Shown here in pieces: positions 9,382 through 17,154 of a DNA stretch of 49,404 nt (within the stretch, counting starts at the first letter, position 1; every line of letters starts with the position of its first letter). Position numbers and translations under genes: made by a program. This DNA is from Gammaproteobacteria bacterium. GTDB lineage: Bacteria > Pseudomonadota > Gammaproteobacteria > Thiohalospirales > Thiohalospiraceae. The stretch lies in assembly GCA_015491735.1 (NCBI GenBank), contig WFVH01000030.1, forward strand, positions 1 to 49,404, in the 5' to 3' direction. The notes under the pieces were generated by a model. That model was not told the origin of the DNA. It did no database searches and was given only the letters and a program-made list of their open reading frames with translations.

Positions 9382-11008
9382 CCAACTTCATCGCTTTTAC
9401 CAACAGGCCGGCCACTGGGCGGAACAGGCCCGGCAAGCGGGCTGGTTGTCCGAGGCCGATGTCGAAAACATCAAGTCCGTCGAGGCGCGTACACCGGCAG
9501 AGTTGTTTGATGGCGGTACGCAACGTCCGCTGGTGGTCGCATTTTTTGGCGGCACGGGGGTAGGCAAAAGCAGTCTGCTCAACCGTCTCGCTGGACAGGC
9601 CGTTGCCCGTACCGGCGTCGAACGTCCTACCTCCCGGGAGGTTACTATCTACGTGCACAAAACGGTGCAGATTCAGCATCTGCCCGAGGAGTTCCCGGTC
9701 GACAAGGTCAAGATCGCCCTGCATCAAGATCAGGGCAACCACGATATTCTCTGGATCGACATGCCGGATATCGACAGCGTGGATACCCGTAACAAACAGT
9801 TGGTTCTCGAATGGCTGCCGCATATCGATGTGCTGATTTACGTGGTCAGCCCTGAGCGCTACCGCGACGATCGCGGCTGGCGGATGCTGCGGGAGCATGG
9901 ACACCACCACGCCTGGTTGTTTGTCATCAATCAGTGGGACAAAGGCCAGGAGCCGCAACGGGAGGACTTCACCCGACTGCTGAACGAAGCCGGCTTCAGC
10001 GATCCGATTGTCCTGTGCACCGACAGCCGGGAGCAGGAGCACACAGCCGATGATTTCGGCAAACTGGCGCATACCATCCGCTCCCTGGCCAATACGCATA
10101 CCATCCAGGAGCTGGAAGCCCGCGGTATTTCAAGGCGCATCCAGGATCTGCGCCACTCGCTGGCGCGGGCAACAGAACAGCTTGGGCGGGAAGACTCATT
10201 TGCCACCCTGCGGCAGCAGTGGCAGGCCATCTGGGAGGCGACGGCCACGGAACTGGAGCAGGGATTGGCCTGGAAAACAGGCGCCATGGCGGAAAGCTTT
10301 GCCTCCCGGGACACCGGCCTGTCAGCGCTTTTTAAAAAACCACCAAAGGAGCAGCCGGCCGGCGAGCCGGTTACGGACACGGGCGGGATATGGGACAACT
10401 GGGCTCAAACCCGTTTGAATGATGCACTCGACAACCTGATTGTAGAAGCCGATGCGCTGGGCATTCCCACCGCTCCCCTGCGCCCGGAGTTGCCCGAGAT
10501 CCGTAAAAATGCCGGAGAATGGATAGAAAACCATCTGCAGCGCTCCCTGCGCAGCGCCCTGCAGAAACCGGGTACCGCTCTGCAACGTTTTATCTACCGG
10601 TCGACCGGGGTGCTGGCCACCATTTTGCCGCTGGCCGCGCTGAGCTGGGTTGGTTACCGGGTGTTCGTTGGCTACTATCAAAGCGCCGCGGCGCCCGAAC
10701 AGTACCTCGGCATCAACTTCACCACTCACAGCATCCTGTTGGTGGTAACCGCCTGGCTGCTCCCCTGGATCGCCCACCGCAAACTGAAACCCTCCCTGCA
10801 GAAAACAGCCCTGCGCGGGTTGCAGAACGGCCTCGGCAACGGCCTGGAGGAAATCGGCCAGCAGACCCAACGGATCATTGGAAGGTTACATCAGCAGCAG
10901 CAGGACTTCCGTCAGCGCAGTGAGCAGATTCTGAACCAACTGGCAGGGGAAGAAGATACCCGGCAACAACCGGGCAACGAAACACTAAAACGCATGTTGG
11001 CCACATGA
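9371..11008 (+). CDS. membrane-anchored GTPase, second of a tandem pair
   Basis: This 545-residue protein has a complete GTPase domain: P-loop GGTGVGKSS (60-68), a switch I threonine in RPTSREV, G3 DMPDIDS (130-136) and G4 NQWDKG (187-192). A helical middle region follows. Two hydrophobic segments, at about 411-437 (GVLATILPLAALSWVGYRVF) and 450-472 (HSILLVVTAWLLPWIA), then form a likely membrane hairpin before a short coiled tail. It overlaps the first GTPase by 11 bases, so the two are surely coupled and may form a hetero-oligomer, as paired bacterial dynamins do. Substrate membrane and role unknown. Confidence 0.75.
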   Translation: MATDQLHRFYQQAGHWAEQARQAGWLSEADVENIKSVEARTPAELFDGGTQRPLVVAFFGGTGVGKSSLLNRLAGQAVARTGVERPTSREVTIYVHKTVQIQHLPEEFPVDKVKIALHQDQGNHDILWIDMPDIDSVDTRNKQLVLEWLPHIDVLIYVVSPERYRDDRGWRMLREHGHHHAWLFVINQWDKGQEPQREDFTRLLNEAGFSDPIVLCTDSREQEHTADDFGKLAHTIRSLANTHTIQELEARGISRRIQDLRHSLARATEQLGREDSFATLRQQWQAIWEATATELEQGLAWKTGAMAESFASRDTGLSALFKKPPKEQPAGEPVTDTGGIWDNWAQTRLNDALDNLIVEADALGIPTAPLRPELPEIRKNAGEWIENHLQRSLRSALQKPGTALQRFIYRSTGVLATILPLAALSWVGYRVFVGYYQSAAAPEQYLGINFTTHSILLVVTAWLLPWIAHRKLKPSLQKTALRGLQNGLGNGLEEIGQQTQRIIGRLHQQQQDFRQRSEQILNQLAGEEDTRQQPGNETLKRMLAT

Positions 11009-11095
11009 ACCGAAGTGTAACAAACACCATTAACCCGGCAACAATTGAGTGCAGTTCCAGCAGCGCCTTGCTGCCGGGCCGATGACAGCAGATAC

Positions 11096-11467
11096 TCACG
11101 GCAGTTCTTCTGAAAATTTCGGCTCACCACCAAATGCCTGGCGCAAGTAGCTGACAACATCATCCAGCTCTCTGTCGGTCAGAAACTGCGGCGGCATCGC
11201 TCCTGCCGTGTAGTGCTTTCCTGGCGTCTGGAAACCGTTGCGGACGCTCTCTGCAAGCTCCTCGTCCGACTTGGTAAACCGGTGCCACTCCTGCTGGAAG
11301 TTTGCGGCCATTCCATTATTGCCATCGCCGTTTACTCCATGGCAGACAGCACATCGCTGAGCGTAAATCAGCTTACCCCTTTCCGGATCGCCAAAAACGG
11401 CATAAGACAAACCGGACATACCCAACCACAGAGCTGAAACCATCATGAAAACTGAAACCGGCCTCAT
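11096..11467 (-). CDS. periplasmic class I cytochrome c
   Basis: This 123-residue protein has a signal peptide (about 1-23, ending SYA), one haem motif CAVCH (39-43) and a likely distal Met91 in AGAMPPQFLTD, followed by the C-terminal helix DVVSYLRQAFGG. This is a standard mono-haem cytochrome c of the c5/c551 type, carrying electrons in the periplasm. It starts 6 bases after the stop of the lipoprotein gene 11474-12133 on the same strand, so they form a two-gene operon. The partner oxidase or dehydrogenase is not in the window. Confidence 0.9.
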   Translation of the reverse strand: MRPVSVFMMVSALWLGMSGLSYAVFGDPERGKLIYAQRCAVCHGVNGDGNNGMAANFQQEWHRFTKSDEELAESVRNGFQTPGKHYTAGAMPPQFLTDRELDDVVSYLRQAFGGEPKFSEELP

Positions 11468-11473
11468 AGTAAA

Positions 11474-12133
11474 TTACTCCTGTTTTGAAGATGCTGCATC
11501 CAGTAGTTCAATTTTCACTTCACTGCTGTCGAACGTATTGAACTCCGGATAGTTTTTAAACACCCACCCTTTCGCCACCAGCTTGTCCTGCTTCATCAAA
11601 TGCACCAGCGCGGCGGGGTTGTTCAAGGTATCAGAAGCGGATGTGGCCTTTTCAAAATCACTGGTGTAGTCCGGCAGGAATGCATCCACAAGAAGCACCA
11701 TACCATCAGCCACCTCTGCCTGGCCGCCAATGGGAACAACCAGCTCGTTCCTGCCGTTCTCCTCTCCGGCAGCGATTGCCAATTGAACAGCGGTCCATTT
11801 CCCCTTGATATTGTCGGGGACGACAACTTCAACATCTTTTGCCTCTGAAGAGACAACATCTGGAGGATGGCCCAACATCCCGTTCTCCGCTCCTGCCTGT
11901 GTATATTGAGTGGGTGCTCCACTCTCTCCAGCACTGTCCAGAGGGGGATGATTCGGTGGTAGCGGAGCGCCTGGCTGATAGGGATCGGCAACCGCTCCGC
12001 CTTCTTGCATGGCACTCTCCTCGGGAGCGGGAGTGGATTGATCCTTTCCACAACCACTCAATGAGACGAACAAGACAACAGAACAGATGCCACCTGCCAG
12101 CAGCCTCGAGATGAATCCGGTTTGACTTGACAT
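11474..12133 (-). CDS. lipoprotein with DUF2155-like domain
   Basis: This 219-residue protein has a lipoprotein signal (lipobox LSGC, Cys28) and a Pro/Gly-rich linker of about 70 residues. A globular C-terminal part resembles DUF2155: VVPDNIKGKWTAVQLAIAA, a VPIG segment, LLVDAFLPDYTSDF and a closing GWVFKNYPEFNTFD. This places it in the periplasm, on the inner or outer membrane. It lies directly before a mono-haem cytochrome c on the same transcript, so a role in redox metabolism or haem-protein support is possible but unproven. Family assignment is by pattern memory and moderate. Confidence 0.6.
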   Translation of the reverse strand: MSSQTGFISRLLAGGICSVVLFVSLSGCGKDQSTPAPEESAMQEGGAVADPYQPGAPLPPNHPPLDSAGESGAPTQYTQAGAENGMLGHPPDVVSSEAKDVEVVVPDNIKGKWTAVQLAIAAGEENGRNELVVPIGGQAEVADGMVLLVDAFLPDYTSDFEKATSASDTLNNPAALVHLMKQDKLVAKGWVFKNYPEFNTFDSSEVKIELLDAASSKQE

Positions 12134-12146
12134 TTTTTCTCCAGTT

Positions 12147-12336
12147 GTAACTACTCAGCAAATTGTGAAATGTGACGGTAACTGCCCGGCTTGCCCCTGA
12201 AACCCGCCGGTTTCAAGGAGAGACAGGGAGCGCCCGCGCAGCTGTTCCCACGCAGGCCGGTGCGATATCGCAGGGTAACATCCGGTCTGCCACCATGGGC
12301 CACTCTTCAATACGGCAATGGCGGATTTCAGGATCA
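12147..12336 (+). repeat. decayed MITE relic with internal insertion
   Basis: The left end GTAACTACTCAGC (12147-12159) and the inner GGTAACTGCCCGGCTTGCCCC match the MITE family, closest to subfamily B. The right arm TTCAA...GGCAATGGCGGATTTCAG (about 12307-12333) also matches. The middle is replaced by about 60 unrelated bases, and the right terminus and target duplication are not recognisable. It sits upstream of the DUF2155-like lipoprotein gene and downstream of the DUF4126 gene. Confidence 0.7.
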
Positions 12337-12425
12337 AACAGCCGCACTATCCGGACGAACGGCGCAGATCCCTCCGCCACACCATGGTACAAGTGACAAG
12401 CCGCTGGGGGAAAAATTCCGTGAAA

Positions 12426-13085
12426 TCATTTCAGCCGCTGCTCCGATCCATCCTGTTTTTTTTCCCCATGTATCAGATGAGGCTCCTCTGCCGGGTATCC
12501 AAGCAGCTTCCCCAGTCTATAGAACATCCATCTCACACCCTGCCAGATACGGGGAAGCAGCCAAATCATGAAAACAATAAAGAGTGCCAACAATATCAGA
12601 AACAGCCACGGATAAGTCAAGGCACTCCACAAACCGGCAAACACGGCAACATCCTCGCCGATGGAAGCCGTCCAGTTACTGACTGGCTCGGGAGAGCTGT
12701 TGATAACGATGCGGCCACCCGCCTTGGTGGCGTGAGTTGCGGCAGCCAACCCCCCGCCCGCCAACAGCCCGGCCAGTTCTGCCGCTGGGCTGATCTCGGC
12801 CATTCCGCCAGCAGCCAGCACCGCTCCGGCCGGAACACGGATAAAGGTATGAACGGCATCCCAAGTGCTGTCCACACCGGGTATCTTGTCGGTAAAAAAC
12901 TCGATGCAGTACATGAGTCCTGCCCCGACCAATACCAGCGGGTTGGTCAGAAACTGCAACTCCTGCGGTAAGACCATGTGCCCTGTCGAACCCAGAAACC
13001 CCAGCACGAACACAGCCGCGTAGAGATTAATGCCACTGGCCCATGCAGCCCCCATGGAGAGAGCAATGAGTTCTGTGATCCCCAT
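12426..13085 (-). CDS. DUF4126 family membrane protein
   Basis: This 219-residue inner-membrane protein begins MGITELIALSMGAAWASGIN and contains LVLVGAGLMYCIEFFTDKIPGVDSTWDAVHTFIRVPAGA in pieces, the hallmark of DUF4126. A glycine/alanine-rich core (ELAGLLAGGGLAAATHATKAG) is followed by a strongly hydrophobic C-terminal helix (about 162-180) and a charged cytoplasmic tail. Function of the family is unknown. GGAGAT lies before the start at 13085. It stands alone, downstream of metZ on the same strand with a 76-base gap. Confidence 0.85.
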   Translation of the reverse strand: MGITELIALSMGAAWASGINLYAAVFVLGFLGSTGHMVLPQELQFLTNPLVLVGAGLMYCIEFFTDKIPGVDSTWDAVHTFIRVPAGAVLAAGGMAEISPAAELAGLLAGGGLAAATHATKAGGRIVINSSPEPVSNWTASIGEDVAVFAGLWSALTYPWLFLILLALFIVFMIWLLPRIWQGVRWMFYRLGKLLGYPAEEPHLIHGEKKQDGSEQRLK

Positions 13086-13161
13086 TGGAAATCTCCTGCC
13101 AACCTGCTCTCAAGCCGAACCCCAAAACCGCCTAACCGCCTGAAAGGTTTTTGCCATGATA

Positions 13162-14373
13162 TCATACCCGCTCCCGATCAGCTCCTTCCCGGGGCAGGGT
13201 CCAGCCGATCAGCCCCCGTTCGATATCGGCCTTTATATCGGTAATATCCTCGAGTCCAACCGCGATACGCACCAACCCGTCCCCAATACCTGCATCGAGA
13301 CGCGCCTCTGGCGTCAACCGGCCATGGGTCGTTGTCGCGGGATGTGTGATGGTGCTCTTGGTATCACCCAGATTGGCCGTAATCGAGATCATTTCCGTGC
13401 TATCGATAAGGCGCCACGCCGCTTCCTGTCCACCCCGCAACTCAAAAGCAACCACCCCCCCATAAGCCAGTTGCTGCCGCCTGGCCAGTTCATGCTGGGG
13501 GTGAGAGGGAAGTCCGGCGTAATACACACGTTCCACCTCGGGGCGCCGTTCCAGCCACTGAGCCAGCATCAGTGCATTGGAGCTGTGCGCCTCCATCCGC
13601 AAGCGCAGGGTTTCCAGCCCCTTGAGAAAAATCCAGGCATTGAAGGGACTCATGCTTGGCCCCGCAGTACGCAAAAAACCAAAAACCTTGTCCAGCAGTT
13701 CGCCACGGCCAACAACAGCGCCACCGATCGACCTGCCCTGACCGTCGATATACTTTGTGGCGGAATGAATAACGATATCGGCGCCCATCGTCAACGGCCG
13801 TTGCAGGGCAGGAGTACAAAAGCAGTTGTCGACGACAAGCAGGCAGCCATGTTTTTGTGCCAGCCGGGAGAGCGCCTGGATATCGGCAATTTCCGCAGTC
13901 GGGTTTGATGGCGTTTCGACAAACAGTAGACGGGTATCAGGGCGAATGGCCTGTTCCCAGGCTTCCAGCTCGGTTGGAGCAACATAGCTGGTCTCGATAC
14001 CAAATCGTTTTAAATGTTCGTTGAACAACACCGTAATGGAGCCAAAGATGGCCCTGGATGAAACGATGTGTTCACCCGCATCGAGTAACGCCATACAGCA
14101 GCTCAAAATGGCAGCCATGCCCGACGCCGTGGCCACACAACGCTCTCCACCCTCCAGGGCCGCAAGACGCTTTTCGAAAGTGCGCACTGTTGGGTTGGTA
14201 AATCGCGAGTAGATATTACCGGGCTGTTGCCCCGAAAATATGGCAGCGGCTTCTGCGGCATTGCGGAATACATAACTGGAGGTGGTAAAAATCGGCTCTG
14301 CCTGCTCCCGTTCGCAGGTACGATCCTGCCCGGCCCTCACCGCCATGGTATCGAACTGGTAATCATGTTCCAT
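13162..14373 (-). CDS. metZ: O-succinylhomoserine sulfhydrylase
   Basis: This 403-residue cytoplasmic enzyme of the Cys/Met-metabolism PLP family makes homocysteine from O-succinylhomoserine and sulfide. Visible landmarks are YSRFTNPTVRTFEKRLA (55-71), ATASGMAAIL, the VETPSNP loop and the PLP lysine K207 in SATKYIDGQG. The motif SITANLGDTKSTITHPATTTH near the C-terminus is typical of MetZ rather than MetB. The ATG at 14373 follows GAGGAG with 7-base spacing. About 200 bases of leader carry a SAM-II-like aptamer and a terminator, so expression should fall when S-adenosylmethionine is plentiful. Confidence 0.93.
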   Translation of the reverse strand: MEHDYQFDTMAVRAGQDRTCEREQAEPIFTTSSYVFRNAAEAAAIFSGQQPGNIYSRFTNPTVRTFEKRLAALEGGERCVATASGMAAILSCCMALLDAGEHIVSSRAIFGSITVLFNEHLKRFGIETSYVAPTELEAWEQAIRPDTRLLFVETPSNPTAEIADIQALSRLAQKHGCLLVVDNCFCTPALQRPLTMGADIVIHSATKYIDGQGRSIGGAVVGRGELLDKVFGFLRTAGPSMSPFNAWIFLKGLETLRLRMEAHSSNALMLAQWLERRPEVERVYYAGLPSHPQHELARRQQLAYGGVVAFELRGGQEAAWRLIDSTEMISITANLGDTKSTITHPATTTHGRLTPEARLDAGIGDGLVRIAVGLEDITDIKADIERGLIGWTLPREGADRERV

Positions 14374-14430
14374 GTAGCAACTCCTCGATCAACGGCATGC
14401 CCAAAAAACACGCCACCCGGCAGCACGCGC

Positions 14431-14465
14431 AAAAAAACCCGCTCAGCTCAGGCCAAAGCAGGTTT
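14431..14465 (-). terminator. intrinsic terminator of the metZ leader (expression platform)
   Basis: On the minus strand AAACCTGCT (14465-14457) pairs with AGCGGGTTT (14443-14435), nine pairs including one T-G, followed by a run of Ts to 14431. The left arm is also needed for an alternative hairpin, 14455-14476, in which AAAGC and GGT pair with ACC and GCTTT around a GAA loop. The two structures exclude each other. The terminator lies about 60 bases before the metZ start codon. Confidence 0.82.
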
Positions 14466-14470
14466 CACCT

Positions 14471-14521
14471 CGCTTTAGCTGGATTTGTCAGGCGCCCGCA
14501 AGCTGAATCAAATCGGCGCAG
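14471..14521 (-). ncRNA. SAM-II (SAM-alpha) riboswitch aptamer upstream of metZ
   Basis: Read on the minus strand, the pattern is GCGCC (14519-14515), GATTTGA, a loop with TTGCG, GGCGC (14496-14492), TGACAAAT and finally AGCTAAAG (14480-14473). This follows the SAM-II consensus blocks in order: a P1 stem GCGC/GCGC, GAUUU in the loop, UUGC, UGA.AAAU and the conserved 3' strand GCUAAA that forms the pseudoknot. P1 (GCGCC/GGCGC) and the pseudoknot pairing AUUU/AAAU are intact. The 3' strand overlaps the antiterminator, so ligand binding would free the terminator: an off-switch. Called from remembered consensus, not a covariance-model search. Confidence 0.85.
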
Positions 14522-14578
14522 CTCGAATATCAACCGGCGGATCCTGCCTCAAACCGGCTACTGAAACGAGTAGTTATC

Positions 14579-14607
14579 ATTGTACGCTTGAAATTCGGCA
14601 AAATCAA
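14579..14607 (-). promoter_or_regulatory. sigma70 promoter for metZ leader
   Basis: On the minus strand TTGATT (14607-14602) and TACAAT (14584-14579) are separated by exactly 17 bases, both close to consensus. Transcription from about 14572 would give a leader of about 200 bases containing the aptamer (14521-14471) and terminator (14465-14431) before metZ. The rest of the 14374-14946 gap, between this promoter and the pgl stop codon, holds no recognisable gene. Confidence 0.7.
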
Positions 14608-14946
14608 AAAGCAGCATCGCTGCTCAGTATTAACCCGGCCGCAAGACAGGTTGCACTCAGGGCTTCAATAACAGGCGGGAACAGGGCGCGGCTTGCAGCG
14701 CTCCACTGGCAAAAGCTGCAACGCAAGGCCAGCCTGTTCTTGAAACCGCTGACAGTTTGATTCTGAAAAATCAGCGCCTAACGGCTGAATCCGCGCCTTG
14801 AAAGAGTATATACTGCTGCCGTGTTAACAGGGGGCGATAGCGATAACCACTCGGGTCGCCCTTTGAGTTCCACCCACCGATCCATGGCGAAAACAGGGGT
14901 CAACGGCGAGCAAACAACTACTGTTCAATGCGAAAATGGGGGGGAG

Positions 14947-15732
14947 TCAGGGGCTAACCGGATCGTTGCTGTTCGGTTTGGTCGCTACCGAGTCCGTTTC
15001 AATCTTCCCTGCGGCATCGGCATCCAGATACATCTGCGCCTGGCCAAGCGGGCTGATCATCTGCACCGGAAGCAACGGCCCGGAACGAGAAGGAGAGAGA
15101 ATTTTTTGTATGATGGCCTTTTTGTCCGAACCCGTCACCAAAAAAAGAATATGGCGGGCATGATTAATCACCGGAAAAGTGATACTCATCCGCCAATCGG
15201 CTTTTTGCTTGACATAAACGGCATCGAAAAACCGTTTCTTCTGCTGCAAAATGTCCGTACCGGGGAATAGGGATGCTGTATGGCCGTCAACGCCAACACC
15301 CAACAGAACGAGATCGAATTGCGGAACGTTGTCATCGGTTTCAGGCAGCGTTTCGATCAGACGCTGCTCATAACGGAACGCCGCCTCCCTCCTCTCGCTC
15401 ACCTCGGTCTCAACCCTGAATATGTTGGGCCGGGGAATGGGAACATGTGCCAGCAAGGCTTCTTTGGCCATTCTGAAGTTACTGTCGGGGTGATCACTGG
15501 GGACGGAGCGCTCATCACCAAAGAAGACATGGACACGCTTCCAGTCGATTTTCTTTGCCATTTCGGGCCGGGAAAGAAAACGATACAGCAGCCGGGGTGT
15601 CGCGCCACCTGAAAGCGCCACAAAAAAAGAGCCGCTTTTTTCAACCGACTCCTTATAGATCTCAAACCAGCGTCTGGCAGCTGCTTCGGCAACCCTTTCC
15701 TTGTCTTCAAATATTTTAATCTCTGCGTGCAA
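14947..15732 (-). CDS. pgl: 6-phosphogluconolactonase
   Basis: This 261-residue cytoplasmic enzyme of the NagB/Pgl fold hydrolyses 6-phosphogluconolactone in the oxidative pentose phosphate pathway. Conserved blocks are VALSGGATPRLLYRFL (substrate phosphate binding), VHVFFGDERSVPSDHPDSNF and LVLLGVGVDGHTASLFPG, followed by ARHILFLVTGSDKKAII. Length is slightly above the usual 230-245 because of a C-terminal tail rich in Thr, Asn and Pro. It is not next to zwf or gnd here, and stands alone between metZ and the histone-like gene. Confidence 0.92.
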   Translation of the reverse strand: MHAEIKIFEDKERVAEAAARRWFEIYKESVEKSGSFFVALSGGATPRLLYRFLSRPEMAKKIDWKRVHVFFGDERSVPSDHPDSNFRMAKEALLAHVPIPRPNIFRVETEVSERREAAFRYEQRLIETLPETDDNVPQFDLVLLGVGVDGHTASLFPGTDILQQKKRFFDAVYVKQKADWRMSITFPVINHARHILFLVTGSDKKAIIQKILSPSRSGPLLPVQMISPLGQAQMYLDADAAGKIETDSVATKPNSNDPVSP

Positions 15733-15876
15733 CGCTGTTTCCCCTCAAAAAAGCAGAAAAACCGCCTGCGGTACCCCCTGCAAACGGCTGTTAACCTGGC
15801 AACTATTCCGACCGGCCTCGGCAGCTGCGTACTCACATGCGGCACGTGACAGCGTTCCGGTGCAAGAATCGATAAT

Positions 15877-16021
15877 CACTCACAAGCCTGAAATACGCCT
15901 TTCTTGCGTTGAAAAACGGCCATTCATGCCGAACGCCCCCGGATCTCCAGAAATGGCCTCACCGCAAACTCACGTTTTACGCCTTGAACTGACGGATTTC
16001 AGGGGAAATCCGGGCAGTGAA
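15877..16021 (-). repeat. decayed MITE relic, reverse orientation
   Basis: CACTCACAAGCCTGAAATACGCC, read in pieces through TTGCGTTGAAAAACGGCCATT, matches the right arm of the 152-bp element in reverse. CTCACGTTTTACGCCTTGAACTGACGG and ATTTCAGGGGAAATCCGGGCAGT match the left inner arm. About 30 extra bases separate the arms, and terminal repeats and target duplication are lost. It fills part of the 15733-16175 gap, in which no gene was seen. Confidence 0.7.
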
Positions 16022-16082
16022 TTTCAAGCGCTGCAATCTGCTCCGATTGAATGCGAAACAGGCGCAGTTACAATCAAGCTTG

Positions 16083-16156
16083 TTGACCCGGCAACCCTGC
16101 AACACAGCGCCGGCACATGCCCGAAGCCCTGAACATTTAAAAGGTTACCGGGTCAA
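16083..16156. repeat. 74-bp inverted-repeat element, TTGACCCGGCAAC family
   Basis: TTGACCCGGCAACC (16083-16096) and GGTTACCGGGTCAA (16143-16156) are terminal inverted repeats matching at 13 of 14 positions. Related ends occur at 5486-5524, 11030-11042, 14629-14640 and 15791-15802, always between genes. No target duplication was found. It lies just 3' of the histone-like gene, so it could also serve as a transcript-end hairpin. Confidence 0.5.
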
Positions 16157-16175
16157 TAATATCGCAGAAAAGCCG

Positions 16176-16886
16176 TTACTTGGCCGCCGCCGATCTTTTT
16201 CTTCCGGATGTACGTGGCGCCTTGGCTTTTACCCTGCCTGCCGATGCCCTGGAGCGTGTGGTTTTTGATGCCTTTGGTTTTGCTGCTGGTGAATCACTGG
16301 CTCTTGTAGTTGTTCTCTTTTTCGCCTTTGCTTCTTCCGCATCCCCGCTCATGGCAATAGTCTTCGCGGACTTGTTTTCCCGCTTTTTACGCAAACTGGC
16401 CTTCTGGCGGGCAGCCTTCTTCCTCGCCTTGCGGGCAATCATGCGATCGTAACGTTTTTCCCACTGCGCGGTGAAAGTGGCTATCGCCTTGTTTTTGGCA
16501 ATCTCCTTCTTTTCAGCCTGGACAACGGCGGCCATGTCCGCTTTCACCTCGGCAGCCTTTTCGCGCGCGTTGAGTTTCGCATCAGCCAGCAACTCCGCCG
16601 CGACTGCTGCTGCGCTCCGGGTTTTATCGACCGCTTTTTTTGCAGCGGCGGTCTTCTTTTCCTTGAGCTTCTCCGCAGCGGCCCTGGCTTTTTCCTTGGC
16701 AGTATCGATTTTTTGCTGCGCCTTGACAACGGCGGCCTCTGAACGCTCAAAGGCTTTCAATGATTTTGCCAGCCTGGCTATGGCTGTTGCCTGCTCTTTG
16801 TTTACCGGCGTTTTGTCCAGCATTTTTTTGACGGTAGCGAGCAGTTTACTGGCACGCTTCCTAGACGTTGTATTTTTGTTCACCAT
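16176..16886 (-). CDS. Lys/Ala-rich histone H1-like basic protein
   Basis: This protein of about 236 residues is dominated by Lys, Ala, Arg and Ser, with long predicted helices such as KEKARAAAEKLKEKKTAAAK. The middle has coiled-coil character and the C-terminus is a disordered basic tail with repeated KPKASKTTRSRASAGRVKAK-like segments. This composition resembles eukaryotic-type H1-like or AlgP-like proteins of gammaproteobacteria, which bind DNA or RNA non-specifically. An in-frame TTG at 16910 exists, but I prefer ATG at 16886 because the upstream eight codons read as non-coding and the TTG lacks a ribosome site. Function is inferred from composition only. Confidence 0.65.
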   Translation of the reverse strand: MVNKNTTSRKRASKLLATVKKMLDKTPVNKEQATAIARLAKSLKAFERSEAAVVKAQQKIDTAKEKARAAAEKLKEKKTAAAKKAVDKTRSAAAVAAELLADAKLNAREKAAEVKADMAAVVQAEKKEIAKNKAIATFTAQWEKRYDRMIARKARKKAARQKASLRKKRENKSAKTIAMSGDAEEAKAKKRTTTRASDSPAAKPKASKTTRSRASAGRVKAKAPRTSGRKRSAAAK

Positions 16887-17154
16887 TGCTTTTGTTACCC
16901 ATATTGACAAAAAAACGAAATATGCACCTTCCCACGTAGATTATAACGGCCGTTTATTTTATTTCAATTGATTTGCGGGCAATTGTTAAAAAAAGAAACA
17001 CGCTCAATCTGTCAACCACCGCAGTAGCTGATCAAAACAATCCAAATCCGGGATATCAGGTACAGGCTGAAACAGGGCGTAGCTTGCTCTCGATCAAAAG
17101 GTGGGCTGGCATCAACAGATGAATTTGTGCACTGGTCGATGCTCCCCTCCCTGT

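Noticed and set aside
14485-14760. 91-codon open frame in the metZ upstream region
   Set aside because: It is antisense to the riboswitch and promoter, with no ribosome site and no coding-like composition.
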